Below are positions 49,165 to 61,160 of a stretch of 64,000 bases of DNA, piece after piece; the first letter of the stretch is position 1; every line of letters starts with the position of its first letter. The stretch spans positions 20,233,868-20,297,867 of the forward strand of contig NC_040018.1 of assembly GCF_000972845.2 (NCBI RefSeq), in the 5' to 3' direction. The notes beneath the pieces were generated by a model. The model worked only from the letters and a program-made list of their open reading frames with translations. It made no database searches and was not told the DNA's origin. The stretch is from Larimichthys crocea. Taxonomy: Eukaryota > Chordata > Actinopteri > Sciaenidae. Made by a program: the position numbers and the translations under genes.

Positions 49165-49690
49165 CAAGAACTAGTGGACAAATTGTTATGACATTTTGTA
49201 CAGACACTCATTATCCCTAGAAGATGAATCTCATTGATTTTGTTGATCCTCTGACTTTTCTTCTAGTGCCAAAATAAGGTTGACTTTGGTGGTTCAGAGT
49301 GAAATATCTTGATTATTGGATGAACTGCCACAAAATAAGCTACAGAGCTTTAAGCTCCGTCAAGGTTTCTAATCACATTGGTGATCTCCTGACTTTTCCT
49401 CTAGAACCACCAACAAGTCAGTGTTTTCACTTATTCAGTGAAATATCACAACATCTACTAGATAGATACTTGATTCTCTGATGATTTTAATGACTTTAAT
49501 TTGGTGATCTTCTGGCCTTTTCTTTACAGCATTACCTTGGCTGACATTTTGAAATATCTTAACTATTGGATGGATTGTTACATTTTAACATTTAACCCTT
49601 GACTTTTCATCTAGTGCCGTCATCTGGTTAAAATTTCAGTTTGCATAATTCTTTCTGTTTAGTGCTAATTAGCGATGTTACTGTACTATT
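49165..49690 (+). repeat. Dispersed teleost repeat of degenerate tandem units
   Basis: Several imperfect units follow one another. The recurring words are GTGAAATATCTTGAT/TGAAATATCACAACA/TGAAATATCTTAACT, ATTGGATGAACTGCC/ATTGGATGGATTGTT, GACTTTTCTTCTAGTGCC/GACTTTTCCTCTAGAACC/GACTTTTCATCTAGTGCC, and TTGGTGATC. It ends with TTTAGTGCTAATTAGCGATG. I know this word set as an abundant fish repeat. A second copy lies at 55436-56030. Confidence 0.7.
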
Positions 49691-51250
49691 AGAGCGGCTA
49701 TTGACTTTTAGTGTTGCTAATTTATGAACTGATTGGATTCTAAAAAATAAATATAAAATGAAATGTCAGTGTTTTTACATTGTGATGTCAAAAATGTTTC
49801 TATGAATGGATCACCAGCACTGTCCTCCTCAAAAGGTGTGTGTGAAGAGGTGCTTTTATAAAGAAGTGTAGCCCTCCTGCAATTTTTTCACAATCCTAAA
49901 TCTTGAAAATACAGACAAGCAAACCAGCAAGTTTCAAAGACAAACAGAAGTCCTACTGAGCTTGTGTTTCAAAATCAAAAATCCTCCAAAATGGTAGCAG
50001 TACAGGCCAGTCAGAGCATCAACAGTAACTGTTGACTAGAAAAACTTTGAAATCCTCAAACTGTATACGACACAATTCATCACACCCTAAAATTTAAGCT
50101 GAGAGTCAGCACTTTAACCCCAAAGTCATTGTTTCATTTCCGAATCCAGTAGGCTCTTCTGCAGCCAAAACGATGAAAAATGCCTTACTGTCCTGCTCTG
50201 CACTGTATATGAGTATATACACCATAAATAATCCCAGAAGAAGAATAACTCTCAGATATATTGTATATCTAACTTAAAAAATATCTCTGCACACACACAC
50301 ATAACCCTTAGTTTCTCTGTCCACCCATACCAACCGCGTTTCCATGACTTGTATGACCCTGTAATTGGAAATGTGTCTCTTGCTCAAGGCTAGAACAAAC
50401 CTGACTGACACTAAGTGGCATTTTAAGCACCGGCCCCGAGAATTTTAGCTGATTTACTTGGGATTCAAAACTGGGGTCTATTTTATGAGTCCATCTCTTT
50501 AGCCTTGGACTATTACCCTACTACCCTGCTATTATTCTTCACGTCCTTTGGTTTCAGGCAAGACTCTTTATCATAGAAATGTGTTCACTCAACCACAAAC
50601 ATATGGAATAGAAATTCAGTGAGTAGCACGAGCTTTGAAATGGTAGCTGCTTAATGGCTGAATTCAGCATGCGTTACAGAGTCTAAAACAACGAAATTTG
50701 TGGTGTTTTGTAAATGTTTAAACAGTATATGTTGACTGTATCACAAACGTACATCTCTCTTCCTTTCGTCTCTTTCTCTCATGTTCTTGGTTGTTTTGAG
50801 GGAGTACCACTCTCAGCAGTAATACTGACTGATGCCACATCAGGCAGCGACAGGCACTACGGGGGCCCCAGCACATTTTGTGGCGCTTTTATCTCCCAGC
50901 ATGCTTTGTGCTGTTGTTATCTGGCGTCTGCAGCCTGCTGTGGGAATAAACCGTAAACAGGAAGTGCTGCGCTGACACAGCCGTGGCGTTACTGCGGCAT
51001 TGTAGAGAGCCTTTGCAGTGCTCAGAGCTAATTTTAAATGATAATCAGCTATCGTCTCTCTCATTGTTGAAGCATCAGGCATCCACACCTGGGCAACACT
51101 GTGTGAGTGAGAGTGTGAGAGAGAGAGCAAATAAAATATATGGCTGCACTATTGCACTGTGTGAATGCTGTTGTGCACAGTTTGGGATTTGGCAGGTGGT
51201 TGAACATGCCATCTGGTCTAACTATCCTATGAGCTGCAGTCAACAAACAG
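49691..51250. other. Non-coding stretch with a GC-richer patch
   Basis: The patch 50820-51010 is GC-richer and includes a ZNF143-like word (listed separately). Frames at 50714-51393 overlap on both strands and show no domain. Confidence 0.4.
50892..50910 (+). promoter_or_regulatory. ZNF143/Staf-like motif
   Basis: TCTCCCAGCATGCTTTGTG resembles the TTCCCAGCATGC core of ZNF143 sites, and ACTACGG occurs about 35 bases upstream. It sits in a GC-richer patch, which makes a small distal regulatory element plausible but unproven. Confidence 0.3.
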
Positions 51251-51950
51251 TTAAAATAACATTGTGTAACTTTTCTACCATAAAAGTACAGATTTTAAAT
51301 AATAGGTCTGTAATTCACACTCTGCCTATGCCTGTTCTTGCACTATGTAACTTGTGTTCGATGTCCACCAGTTGTTCCGCTTCAACTCTCTGAGTTTTCT
51401 GATGGACAGTAAACAGCTGCAAACTGTAATGTTAGTAGACTTTGCTTGCTCTTGCTGTTAGCTAGTGTTAGTGTTAGCTGGGACTGTGAATCCAGAGCAC
51501 TGGGGTGTTAATGTTTGTGCGACAAGGTGTTCAGGAGGAACCAGGAGGATTTCAGGCCCCAGATGCACGGGGAATGTTGATGAGGAGCGGAGCCAATGTT
51601 ACGCCAGAACTGGAGCTGGGCAAGCAGAGAATTAAACCATCAGTTTCGATGGATATAATGGCAGAGAGGAAGAAACCAAAGAGGACATTAATGGAGAAAG
51701 GGGAAAGTGGCTGAGCGAGAAGCTGATGATCAAGAGTAAATCTGGGACTGACTTTTAGTCGTTGGCGAGAGCTTCGTGTAATAAATGAAAGTCAGCAGCA
51801 GAGCAAAACTGGGATTTTTTTTTTTGTTTTTTTTTTTGCTATGACTGTTGCACTTGCATGATTTGATAATATAATCATAACAAATATACATGTACAGCTG
51901 TACATATTTAAGATAGTGGGAGTGCACTCTGAACATACACTTGGTTACCA
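51251..51950 (+). mobile_element. Second, eroded copy of the 1373-2058 element
   Basis: The left end TTAAAATAACATTGTGTAAC at 51251 corresponds to TTAAAGCAACAATGTGTAGC at 1373. Internal blocks follow in the same order: TTTTCTACCATAAAAG, then GTAAATCTGGGACTG (51736), ATAATCATAACAAATA, TGTACAGC and GCACTCTGAA. The right terminus is not recognisable. A 69-codon plus frame (51505-51714) and the peptide VNLGLTFSRW (51736-51765) with REL following suggest that the parent element was coding. Confidence 0.6.
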
Positions 51951-54900
51951 TATTTTCAATATTTTGACAGTGTTTATCAACCTTGTGTTATGATGTTGAG
52001 TGTTTCCATGTGTCAGTTATATTCATCCTTACAGGGGTTTTGTAATTTTGCAGGGTTATGATTGTGCAGTGTATGGTAATATTGTGTGTGTTGTAGTGAT
52101 GAGCTGAGCTGGGGAAACGAATGGAAATCAACAGGTTGTAACCTCTGGGCTTCTGAATGTGTGTGAGAGAGAGCAGGACACACGGACACAGACTGAGAGA
52201 GGGAGGGAGCAGTAGCTCCCAGCTCTGGGTGAGGCTGAATCATTAAGTGACACCACTACCCAGAGGTGAGGCTTGCTCACCCTAGCTGGTCACAAGTTCT
52301 CAAATATTACGTTCTTGTTCTGCGCCAAAGGGCCACTTCTCAAATTGAGTCTCGGGTCCTCATTTGTTAGGTCACTTCAAGCCAAATCAAGTCACACATT
52401 GAGCTTTGCCATCAAGTTAAATTGAACTGATATAAATTAAACTCTAGCGTAGGTTCAGTCAGGAACACTGTTCTTTCCCATATACTGTAAGCCTGCCGTT
52501 AATTTCTCTTCCCATCCTGCTATTCACTCCTCTTATGCACGCTCACTCCTATTTCCTTGCTGTTAGACCAGCTGGTCACATCTGTACAATAGAGCCACAC
52601 ACATGTATTGTTAACCTTTCACCTTCCTGCTGTCTTTTTAAAAAATCATTCTCCTGCTGCTGTAATGCATGCTCCTTTACCTCTCCATCTCCGTCCAGTC
52701 TTTGCAGATTCATTAGCTTCATTATTTCCTCCACCATCAGCCTCAACAGATTCATCAGCCACCATCATAAGTGTCTGGACTCTGCACCTGCTGCCCAGGG
52801 CCAATGCCCCCCAATCACAAAAGTCTTCTAAGCCCCAAGGACTTTTTCCTTATCGACTTTCTTTGTGAAAATAAGATGAAAAGGTCCATACCAGTCTCAT
52901 GTCTGTTTATTTATTATTAAACTAGACAGAAGATGGTTAGCATAGCACAAAGACTAAAAACATGCGTTTCTTCCCACTACTGAAATCACACCTAAACTCC
53001 CTAATAAACACATTATGTGGTGTATTTAATCAAAATATCAAGTTGTGGCTTTGTGGAGTTATGTGCTGGACTATTTCAAATGCCTGGCTAGTCTCTGTTG
53101 GTTGCCTGGGAATGTGACAGTGATGAAGTCCCTTCTTTAATGGTCACATTTGTGAGTCAAGTATTCATCATATAGAATGACACAGAAATTCTGCTGCAAT
53201 CAACAATGAGCGAGGACAGCTGAACATTTAGTTCTTTGTCATGACTCATCAGTATATTACGTGTTAAATGTGAGTAACTCTGGAAAAGATTACATCAGAT
53301 TTTTGAATAAGTCAACAATTGTGCTAATATTGCTGCAGACATCAGATTGGATTATTCATGCTTGCTAGTGCTAGTTAAATAACAGTGTATACAGGAATGT
53401 TTTCTGGTGGTGACAGGTGTCAAACAACACCTCAATGTGTCAAACAACCAAGCCACATGGAGTTACCATCATTAATTGACCATTGCGCATTACAGTTTGA
53501 CATATCATCTCCACCTCCAAACTGACGGCTTAACACAGTTAGTTAAGGTATAAACAGCATCAGTAATTGAGACAATTCTGCTAGGCAGCGTGAGCAGTAA
53601 GAATAATTACTTTGGTTCTAGCTGTGAAATATTCCATTAAAAAATGCCAGGGGTTTCAGAGGAGCAGGACAGTTTGTCGTCTGGGGCATGACATGTCTGT
53701 TTTTCAAGGATAAGCTCTTGGTCCATTAAGGATTTCAAGTGTTGAGCCTCACTCACTTTCTGAATACATGCCGGTTTACCTGCTGCAGTCAACAGCAACG
53801 ATGATAATTAGCTCAGTGAAGCAGCACAATGGTACCGTACTGACAAATTGCTTTGCCACATCTAAATTCTGGTGGTATATATATGCAATTTAGATGTCAA
53901 ACTACAGATTTTTTACACCTTCAGAATTATCAAAGAGCAGTTTGAACAAACCACATTGTGTCCTTATGAACACCTGAAGGCTTACATTGTGTTGTTTTGT
54001 ACTTTCATTTAATTTAACTAGTAGCATGTTGCACAGAATGAGTTTATCATCATTGTTATTGGTGTTTTTTTTTTTGCACAGTTACTGTTGCAGCAGTAGC
54101 AGTACTTCTTCAGTCTTTTGCTTTCGATATCTAGAAAACCACATTATCTTAGCATTTTCGCTAGCTTGAACTTCTGTGTCAAACTTTTAATCGTGGGCAC
54201 AGTTGAAACCCCAGAAACTAATATCAAGTTTATCTAATTCCTATCATATTTCAAAATGAGATTTTCCATGAATGCATACAGCTTAACAAATAAACACCAA
54301 CCCTAAAGTGACAACTATAAGATATCTATTTGAGATATTTTTGTTTCAGTATTCTTTATTATCCACCTACATTATAATGACACAAAATTAAAAATGCCTG
54401 CTGTAGTAAATGTGATTAATTTTACATTTATAAATCCAAACTCTTTTCAATGTAAGCATGAACAACTAAGCCTCTTCAGGTATGACTTGCAAAGTTAAAC
54501 AAGTGAGTGAGCAGGAATAAATAAGCACCAAATTGACTGCTTGAGTGAAAAATATGTAATAATTCTCATACAGTGAGATGATTTATGCCTGTGCAGATGT
54601 TTGAAGGGGTTGAAACCCAGCTTAAAACCACAATTATTTTTTTTATATCAAATTGCCACCTCTGTAATGCATATGGACTCATTTGGAGTCACTTCCATTA
54701 AGACCCATGACGGATTACAGCTTGTGTATTGTGATTGTGATACTAAATGGGCAGTTATGGCAAGCACTCAACATTTTTTTGGTTGGTGTACTGGATTTTC
54801 CCGGTTTCATATATACTAAAAATGACTTCTGAAAAATATACCCTCTAACTGATAGTGTGTCATTTATTGAGTATGGGACGTTAGCTGGTCCCTGTTGTGT

Positions 54901-55435
54901 GTAAAAGGTGTCTGGCAGAGCAGGGTTTTTTATCTGCAATGCAGCAGTTGGGTGAATTGAAGAGAGGACTCTGACTCTGCCAGGGACTTAAACACCCTCT
55001 GATTGATCCATTGCATCTCTCTTGACATCTTGTGAACCCAAAGACCACTCTCTTTCTCAAACTGTAGATTGGAATCCAGACAAGATGGTGGTGTTTTGTG
55101 AAACACAAAAAAGAATAAACACAGAAGTGCAAGAAATCCATATTTTCACAAACTGAAAAATCTTAACACAACCCTCTTCATCTTTATCTTGAACTTGACA
55201 CCAAAACACTTACTTGTATTCAATGGACTATCAATGATTCCACAGAAGTACCCTTTATTAAAGCTTTGAGTACTTAGTGACACCTTATATGTGATTATCA
55301 GTCAGATGAAATTGCTTATCTTTCACTGTACATAGGTTTGGGGCAAATATTATAGAAAGAATAAAAAGAAAGGCCATCTTTTACATTCCCCAATGAGCAT
55401 ATTAGGTTGTCTCCATACATTTTTTTCTATAAACA
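51951..55435. other. Long non-coding stretch
   Basis: No gene recognised. It contains the 11-bp inverted repeat at 53858-53897 and a T-homopolymer near 54067. Frames at 52535-52868 and 54601-55141 have no domain. Confidence 0.45.
53858..53897. repeat. 11-bp inverted repeat, 18-nt loop
   Basis: ACATCTAAATT at 53858-53868 is exactly complementary to AATTTAGATGT at 53887-53897. The loop contains TATATATA. Too short for a standard microRNA precursor. Confidence 0.8.
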
Positions 55436-56030
55436 CTGAAATATTTCAACAACTATTTGATGGATTGCCACAAGATTTCTCTCAACTTTTCTTGTAGTGG
55501 CACAAATAGGTTGGAGTTTTTCCTTATCTAGCAAAAGAGGTCAAGGTTGATATTTGTGGTTTGGGGTAAAATGTCTCAACATCTATTGAATGATTTTCTA
55601 TCACATTTAGTACAAACATTTTTGTCCCTGTCCTGTGATGAGCTGGCGACTTGTCCAGGGTGTACCCTGCCTCTCGCCTAAACTGAGCTTGGATAGGCTC
55701 CAGATCCACCGTGACTCTGATGAGGATAAGTGGTTAAAGAAAATGGATGGATGGATACATGTCTCCCTCAAGATTAAATTGTGATAATGCTGATGAGCCC
55801 TTCACTCTGCATCTACCATCATGACCAGGTTCAAATTCAATATTATGGTTTCTGACTAAATTCCTGCAAACTAATGGCACTCCAATAAGCTGTACTTTCT
55901 AATTATTTCTGCTAATTAACAAATGCTGGCATGCTGAGACACCAAACTGAGTTGGTGAATATGGAAAACATCACCTGCTTAATACCAACATGTTACCGTT
56001 GTCATAGTTTAATCTTGTTTCATTGCTGAG
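55436..56030 (+). repeat. Second copy of the 49165 repeat, split by an L2 tail
   Basis: The left half (55436-55627) has GAAATATTTCAACAACTATT, GATGGATTGCCAC, AATGTCTCAACATCTATTG and AGTACAAACATTTTTGTCCC. The right half (55758-56030) continues with TGATAATGCTGATGAGCCC, ATGACCAGG, CCTGCAAACTAATGGCA, TTCTGCTAATTAACAAATGC, GGCATGCTGAGACACCAAAC and CCAACATGTTACCGTTGTCA. This is the expected order of the same family. Between the halves is an unrelated L2 tail. Confidence 0.65.
55628..55757 (+). mobile_element. L2-type LINE tail nested in a repeat
   Basis: TCCTGTGATGAGCTGGCGAC, GTCCAGGGTGTACCCTGCC, GGATAGGCTCCAGATCC and GATGAGGATAAGTGGTTAAAG, with a (GGAT)n-like tail ATGGATGGATGGATA. It interrupts the host repeat at ACATTTTTGTCCC on the left and ACATGTCTCCC on the right, which may be a diverged target duplication. 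Confidence 0.75.
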
Positions 56031-57559
56031 AAATTGTAACAAACTGACAAACAGTGATGGCCATGATCAACATAACTGAGATTTCTTATACAATAAGAAT
56101 TTAATGGACCTTTTGAAACATGTTATTGGAGTTGCTTCAGGTGTGAATTTACTCGAGAACAATTTCAGACTTCATCAACACAGGATGGGTGACATTGATG
56201 GGTGTAAAAAATATTCCATCACCAACATTACTCTCTCGTCTTTTCAATTCACAACAATTCTTCTTTGTCATTCTGCAGACCCCCAGTTACAATATTAAAC
56301 TCTCTGGTTCACCAGGTGCTCATATGATGAAAATGTGAATCCTCTCCTATAGTGCTGAAGGCAGCGTGAATTGATGCCAGCTGTGTGTCGACAGCTGTGT
56401 GATCTGAATCCACTCCTTTAATGTGCTCTCTCTCTTCTCAACATAAATGAAAAGATATTTTTCTTCAAGCTGATGGTCATGCGCTAGATTTAATGCTACA
56501 TCAGCCCACGGCTATCTCTTTATGCTCCAATGGAAGGATTTTAACTACTAAAGGGCTATATAAAGGCCATCTGCCTATCTCATTGGTGCCAATTTTCTTG
56601 TGTTTCTGCCTTCAGAGGATAAAGGTTTGCCATGGGAGATGGCTGAATGATATTTTTGATTCCTCTGGATTAAGATGAAAGCTTTAACTCTTGTGCTATG
56701 GTGTTTCTTAAGCATGCAAATCATGTCTCTGCAAAGGTCACATGCACTCAGCAACTCAGTCTTTTGACACTTCTGCAGGTTCAGAAAACAAAACAAAAAC
56801 ATACAAATACTCACAAAAATTTATATATAGTATACTGACAAGACTAGCCTGAGGTATGACTCTCTGGCTCTGTGCTTTATGTGGAGCAGTGAGTTTAGCC
56901 AACAGATTAGGAAAGGGGGAACATCAACCTTTGGTAGAAAAAGATAATATAGGGCGAAGATTAATAGTAATAATATTTGCCAGAGGAGGAAAAAAGCAAT
57001 ACACAAATACAGTCTCATAAGAGAGAGAATGCAGAAACTTTTCAAACTGAAGTAAAAAATCAGTTTATATATTTGATCTGATCTCTCTGAGGCTTTGAGG
57101 GAATATGTTCAAAAGATTAATATCAGTTATGAAGGCAAACACAACAACATATTTAGCTTTCAGCCTTGACTTTGAAACAGCAAACAGGCTGTGCTCTGAG
57201 AGCGTTACTCCTCTCCATGCAGTGCATTGTAAGTCGAAAATAAATGTCTGAAATGCTGTGAGAGACAAGCTACAAGAGAAACCTTGTAATGTATGACCTA
57301 TTTGCCAAAAGCCTTGCTGTAAAGTTCATAACTGACCTGAGCTGGGGAGAGATGAATAAGCTGTTATGGGTGTAATCTCTGTTTTGTTGGAGTTGAGCAG
57401 CTTTTTTTTTTAAAAAGAAATTCCTTCTTTTATCACAGTAAGGCAATTTTGAGTTATCTAGCTTTATTGGCTCATTGTGGTTACATAAGAGGTTCAATAG
57501 AACATTAGCGTAACATCAATAATACAGATTGAAATGACAAAATACAGAGAGCAAATACA
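56031..57559. other. Non-coding stretch
   Basis: No gene recognised. Confidence 0.4.
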
Positions 57560-57765
57560 CAGAACAAGATTGGGCCAAGAATTGATCCCTGAGGAACACC
57601 ACTAAAATAGCTACCGAGGAATCACAATCATTTGAGAAGTGTCAAAAATTTCTATTAGACAGATGTACTTTAGAGCTTATCCAGAAAGATCAATACTGTA
57701 AAACGCAGCACTAAAATTGAGTAGAACAGCATGTAACAGCCACCACCATCCATCTACTGAGGATG
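57560..57765 (+). repeat. Possible degraded fish repeat
   Basis: TTGGGCCAAGAATTGATCCC, TGAGGAACACCACTA, TAGCTACCGAGGAATCACAA, TTCTATTAGACAG and GCAGCACTAAAATTGAG recall a dispersed fish sequence in which the same phrases run in this order. The copy is degraded and I cannot name its class. Confidence 0.35.
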
Positions 57766-59277
57766 ATTTATGACACAACAGATTGTAGAATTTAAATTGC
57801 TAATAACAGATAGGAATTAATTAATTAAGCACTATTTTTTATTCAGTGAATTCTGGATATAACTAGGAATAAAGATACAGTAGACCTATAGTCCTGAGGC
57901 AGTGAGAAATCTGTAAATCCTTTTTTATTTCAATAGAAGTGCAATGTTTTATCAATGAGGTTGGGGACACAGCAAGTAACAGGAGGGCTCTTCACATGTG
58001 GGCTTGGACCAATAGTGTCAATGACTCTTTTCAGAACAGATGGCAGCCCATTGTCAAATGGGCTAGAAGATGAGTTCATATGTGAAATAATTTAAATTGG
58101 GTTAAATTAACTCTGCACAACAGAAATCTACATTGCACTAAACATTGGTCACAAAATGCCATAATTTTAGATTGAATCACTGATTTTTAAAAGCATATTG
58201 GCTGCCTGGGAAAATATTCCTTACTTTTGTTTTTGGTTTCAGTCAGCTCACAGAAATAAACAGGTCAAACATTCCTTGATTCATAGTTGTACAAAGCCAG
58301 GAGCTATTGCTGGAATTAACAGATGCACCTCAAATTTGTTTCCCTTCTATCAGCACCGTGGCCTGGATGAACTTGTGTTTCAAATGATGCTATGGTAACT
58401 TAATTGGGAATGATTGACAACTGGAACAGACCTTGTTTTTGACAGCACATTAGAGTTTGAGGGTTAAGAAGCAATGCTCATTAAATCTGCTTACCTGGTC
58501 ATCAGGGTGTACAGAGGTTGTTGTAGGTTACGCTCAGAATATTTTTCTGAAAAGCAGATTTACTGTAAAGGGTAGAAAATATTCCCTCATGTTAATCAAA
58601 TCCACATATATGCATAAAAACAAAACAATAATAATCAGAGACATGGGTGTCTTTGATATGGATTGTGTCCAATTCAAAATAAAAACTAAACATTGTGGGT
58701 GATCACTGTCAAAAAGAGGGAACCAGAGAAATAAATGGATTATAGCTGTTACACAAGCTTGGAGAGGCGAGGGCTAGAGAGAGGAGAGGAGGGTGGGGGA
58801 TGGAGGTGGAGGAGACCTCAGGAGTCTTGGCTAGCTGTCCCTTGGCAGCTGAAGGCACAAACAGTAGCAAGGATCTCAGAGAAAGCAGAAAATGGGAGAG
58901 TGAAATACACAAGCAGTGGATGAACAGTAGAGTAGTGGACCAACCATTGTAGTGTAGCTGATTTTTTAAACATATAACTTTTTACTGATAGGAAATGACT
59001 GTGACAGACAACACTGGGTGATAAGCTTTGTAATTGAAAGTCTACTATTTTGAAATACTTCGTAGCATTTTCAAGACACTACTAATTTACTAATTCACCC
59101 AAGTCTTAGATCACATTAGACTTGAACTGAACCATATCAAATGCTAAAATAAATCAACATTTGCTTTGCTTTGCTATCTTTGGCTGAACACAAGTGCACT
59201 GCAGTAATTGGAGGGGATCATTTCGGTCAGATTGCCTCTGAAACAGCTGAGGTTCAAACTTGCGGTTGCTTATATCG
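57766..59277. other. Non-coding stretch
   Basis: No gene recognised. A purine-rich segment at 58756-58815 is the only compositional feature. Confidence 0.4.
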
Positions 59278-59291
59278 CCAGTAGGGGGCGT
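59278..59291 (+). promoter_or_regulatory. CTCF-like core motif near promoter region
   Basis: CCAGTAGGGGGCGT matches the CTCF core CCNSYAGGKGGCRS at all but the last position. It lies about 1.8 kb upstream of the inferred exon end, where the sequence changes from AT-rich desert to CpG-containing DNA. A boundary or promoter-tethering role is plausible, but this is inferred from the motif only. Confidence 0.5.
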
Positions 59292-59620
59292 ACAGCAGCC
59301 ATACACGACACCAGCACCCCCCCCATCCCTCTCCCTTTTTCACGCGCTTGCGCACATTACCACATATCAGTACATCCCTACCTCTCTCCAATGTGACGGA
59401 GAGAGAGAGCGAGAGAGAAATGTGATTTCGCTTGGAGGCCAGACAATTAGTGGCTGTTGGAGGAACGCATGACACACATCTCAGCTGAAAAGAGGGAAGC
59501 AAGACTGACAGAGTGAGGCAGACTCACGCACACTCACGCACACGGGTGGAGGGGCTGAGAGATAAGAGGAGGAGAGAGATGGCTTTTATTTGAATGCTTA
59601 ATCACCGCCAAGGCTTGAGG

Positions 59621-59628
59621 GGGGGCGG
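59621..59628 (+). promoter_or_regulatory. GC box (Sp1/KLF-like)
   Basis: GGGGGCGG, within a short G-rich run. One of several promoter-associated words in 59.2-61.1 kb. Confidence 0.35.
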
Positions 59629-59869
59629 TGAAATAATGTGGACTATCATATCACACTTTACCTGCAATGTTTCCATTTCACTGTGTCCGTCTTCATTTGT
59701 CCCCTGTCAACATGATATTAAAGTCTCGATTAGCGAAATGTCACACAAGGACAAATTAAAGCAATTGGCTAAAATTGCCTCTCTTCCATTGCCCTGCCAT
59801 TTTTTGGCGAGGTTAAGTGTATTTTCATTTCAAATAATTGTTTTTTTTTTTTTTCGTTATGACAGCTGT

Positions 59870-60165
59870 AAGAATTTAGTCACGTGCGTTTTCACGACGG
59901 AGTACATCGATGACTAATACACAACGCCAATGAGAAGTCATGTATGACGACATTTGAGCTGAGCGACGTAATTAGATGATGTGTGAGTGTACGCAAAGCT
60001 CGGATGCCGGTCTTCTTAGGTTAGCCGGGATTATAAAGTGTGTGTTTGACAGTAAAAGATGAAAGTGCGCTCCTCGTGCCCAGCAGGCATGCCCATAAAC
60101 CTGTGCACGCGCGCATAAAAGCAGGGGCGCGTGCGCAGCAACGCGTGCACGAGAGCCTGGACGCA
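59870..60165. promoter_or_regulatory. Upstream CpG-dense patch with TATA-like word
   Basis: Many CpGs in an otherwise CpG-poor window: CACGTGCG, TTCACGACGG, GCACGCGCGC, GGGGCGCGTGCG and AACGCGTGCACG. CATAAAA at 60114-60120 could act as a TATA element for a start near 60145. It may be an alternative promoter or enhancer of the downstream gene. Confidence 0.4.
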
Positions 60166-60328
60166 AAATTAAAGAAATACCCCCCCCACCCCCAACCCCT
60201 GAAACCTAACATTGTTCTTCAGTGTGGATCTGTGCTGTGCTCAAGGTTTATTGACCCTATTACATCACTCCATGTTTCTATCGGAATGTGTAGTTTTTTT
60301 TTTGCAGTGGTTGGATCACACAGTTATC

Positions 60329-60330
<2 letters not shown>

Positions 60331-60373
<43 letters not shown>

Positions 60374-60414
60374 AAATACCCCCAAACACACACAGTGTGT
60401 GTGTGTGTGAGTGA

Positions 60415-60461
<47 letters not shown>
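60331..60461. repeat. (AC)n, (AC)n-(GT)n inversion, (GA)n cluster
   Basis: (AC)n at 60331-60371, then ACACACAC-A-GTGTGTGT around 60386-60409 (a short self-complementary switch), then (GA)n at 60421-60461. All ORFs on both strands here are simple-sequence artefacts. GA-rich DNA near promoters often lies in nucleosome-poor regions. Confidence 0.95.
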
Positions 60462-60466
<5 letters not shown>

Positions 60467-60859
60467 GTACAGGGGGAGGGATAGACATCCTCCAGCCAGC
60501 GAGCATAGCCTCAGTCTGGGCAGCCCAGAAGCAGCAGCAGCGCTGTCTGCCTCCCCATCAGCGCCACCACCACCCGTCTGCATCCCATTTTGGACTAGAC
60601 GCCCCGTGCTGTGACACAGTCTACTAGCAGGGGCGTGTGTGCGTGCGTGCGTGCGTTTGCGTTTGCGTGTGTGAGTGTGCGTATGTGTGTGTGTGCGTGT
60701 GTGTCAAGCAAATAAAACCCAGCTTGCTGCATTAAAAGGCAGCATCTTTTTTAACACGAAGAGGGGAGCAGAGGTGCCAGTGACAGAGAGAGAGAGAGAG
60801 AAAGAGAGAAACAGAGAGGGAGTACAGCGAGGTGGCATGGAGGAGAGGTGTGTGTGTGT

Positions 60860-61160
60860 TTCTGCGCGGAGGCAGGGCAGTGGGATGTGGCGTCTGACGG
60901 ACGTGGAGAGATGCTGTGAGCTCTGGTATTAGCAGGCAGCTGCGCACCGAGCCGCTCGCTCTCTCCCCTCCCTCCCCTCCCCAGCTGCCCTCCTCGTACC
61001 GACCATTCGCTGAAACCGGGGATTCGGCTCCACACGGCTCACTTGTGCTCACTGCCGCTGGCGTCCTGCGCGGGGATTTGACACAACCAGGTATGTGCAG
61101 CGGCGGAGCCCATTTGGGCGCTGGATGCGTTATTGCATGGCGGCGGGGCTGTGATGGGGG
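60860..61160 (+). promoter_or_regulatory. Small CpG island around inferred first exon
   Basis: CpG density is the highest in the window over about 300 bp (for example CTGCGCACCGAGCCGCTCGC and GGCGTCCTGCGCGGGG). TATA-less, with GA- and CT-rich flanks. This fits a CpG-type vertebrate promoter firing to the right. Confidence 0.55.
60900..61090 (+). other. Candidate untranslated first exon (start approximate)
   Basis: The GC-rich segment ends GACACAACCAG followed by GTATGTGC, a strong splice donor (CAG/GTATGT at 61090/61091). No sustained coding frame begins before the donor with a credible start context, so I read it as a 5' untranslated exon. A CT-rich run (CTCTCCCCTCCCTCCCCTCC) lies inside. 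The transcription start is not determined and could be anywhere in about 60460-60950. The gene is not identifiable from this exon. Confidence 0.45.
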
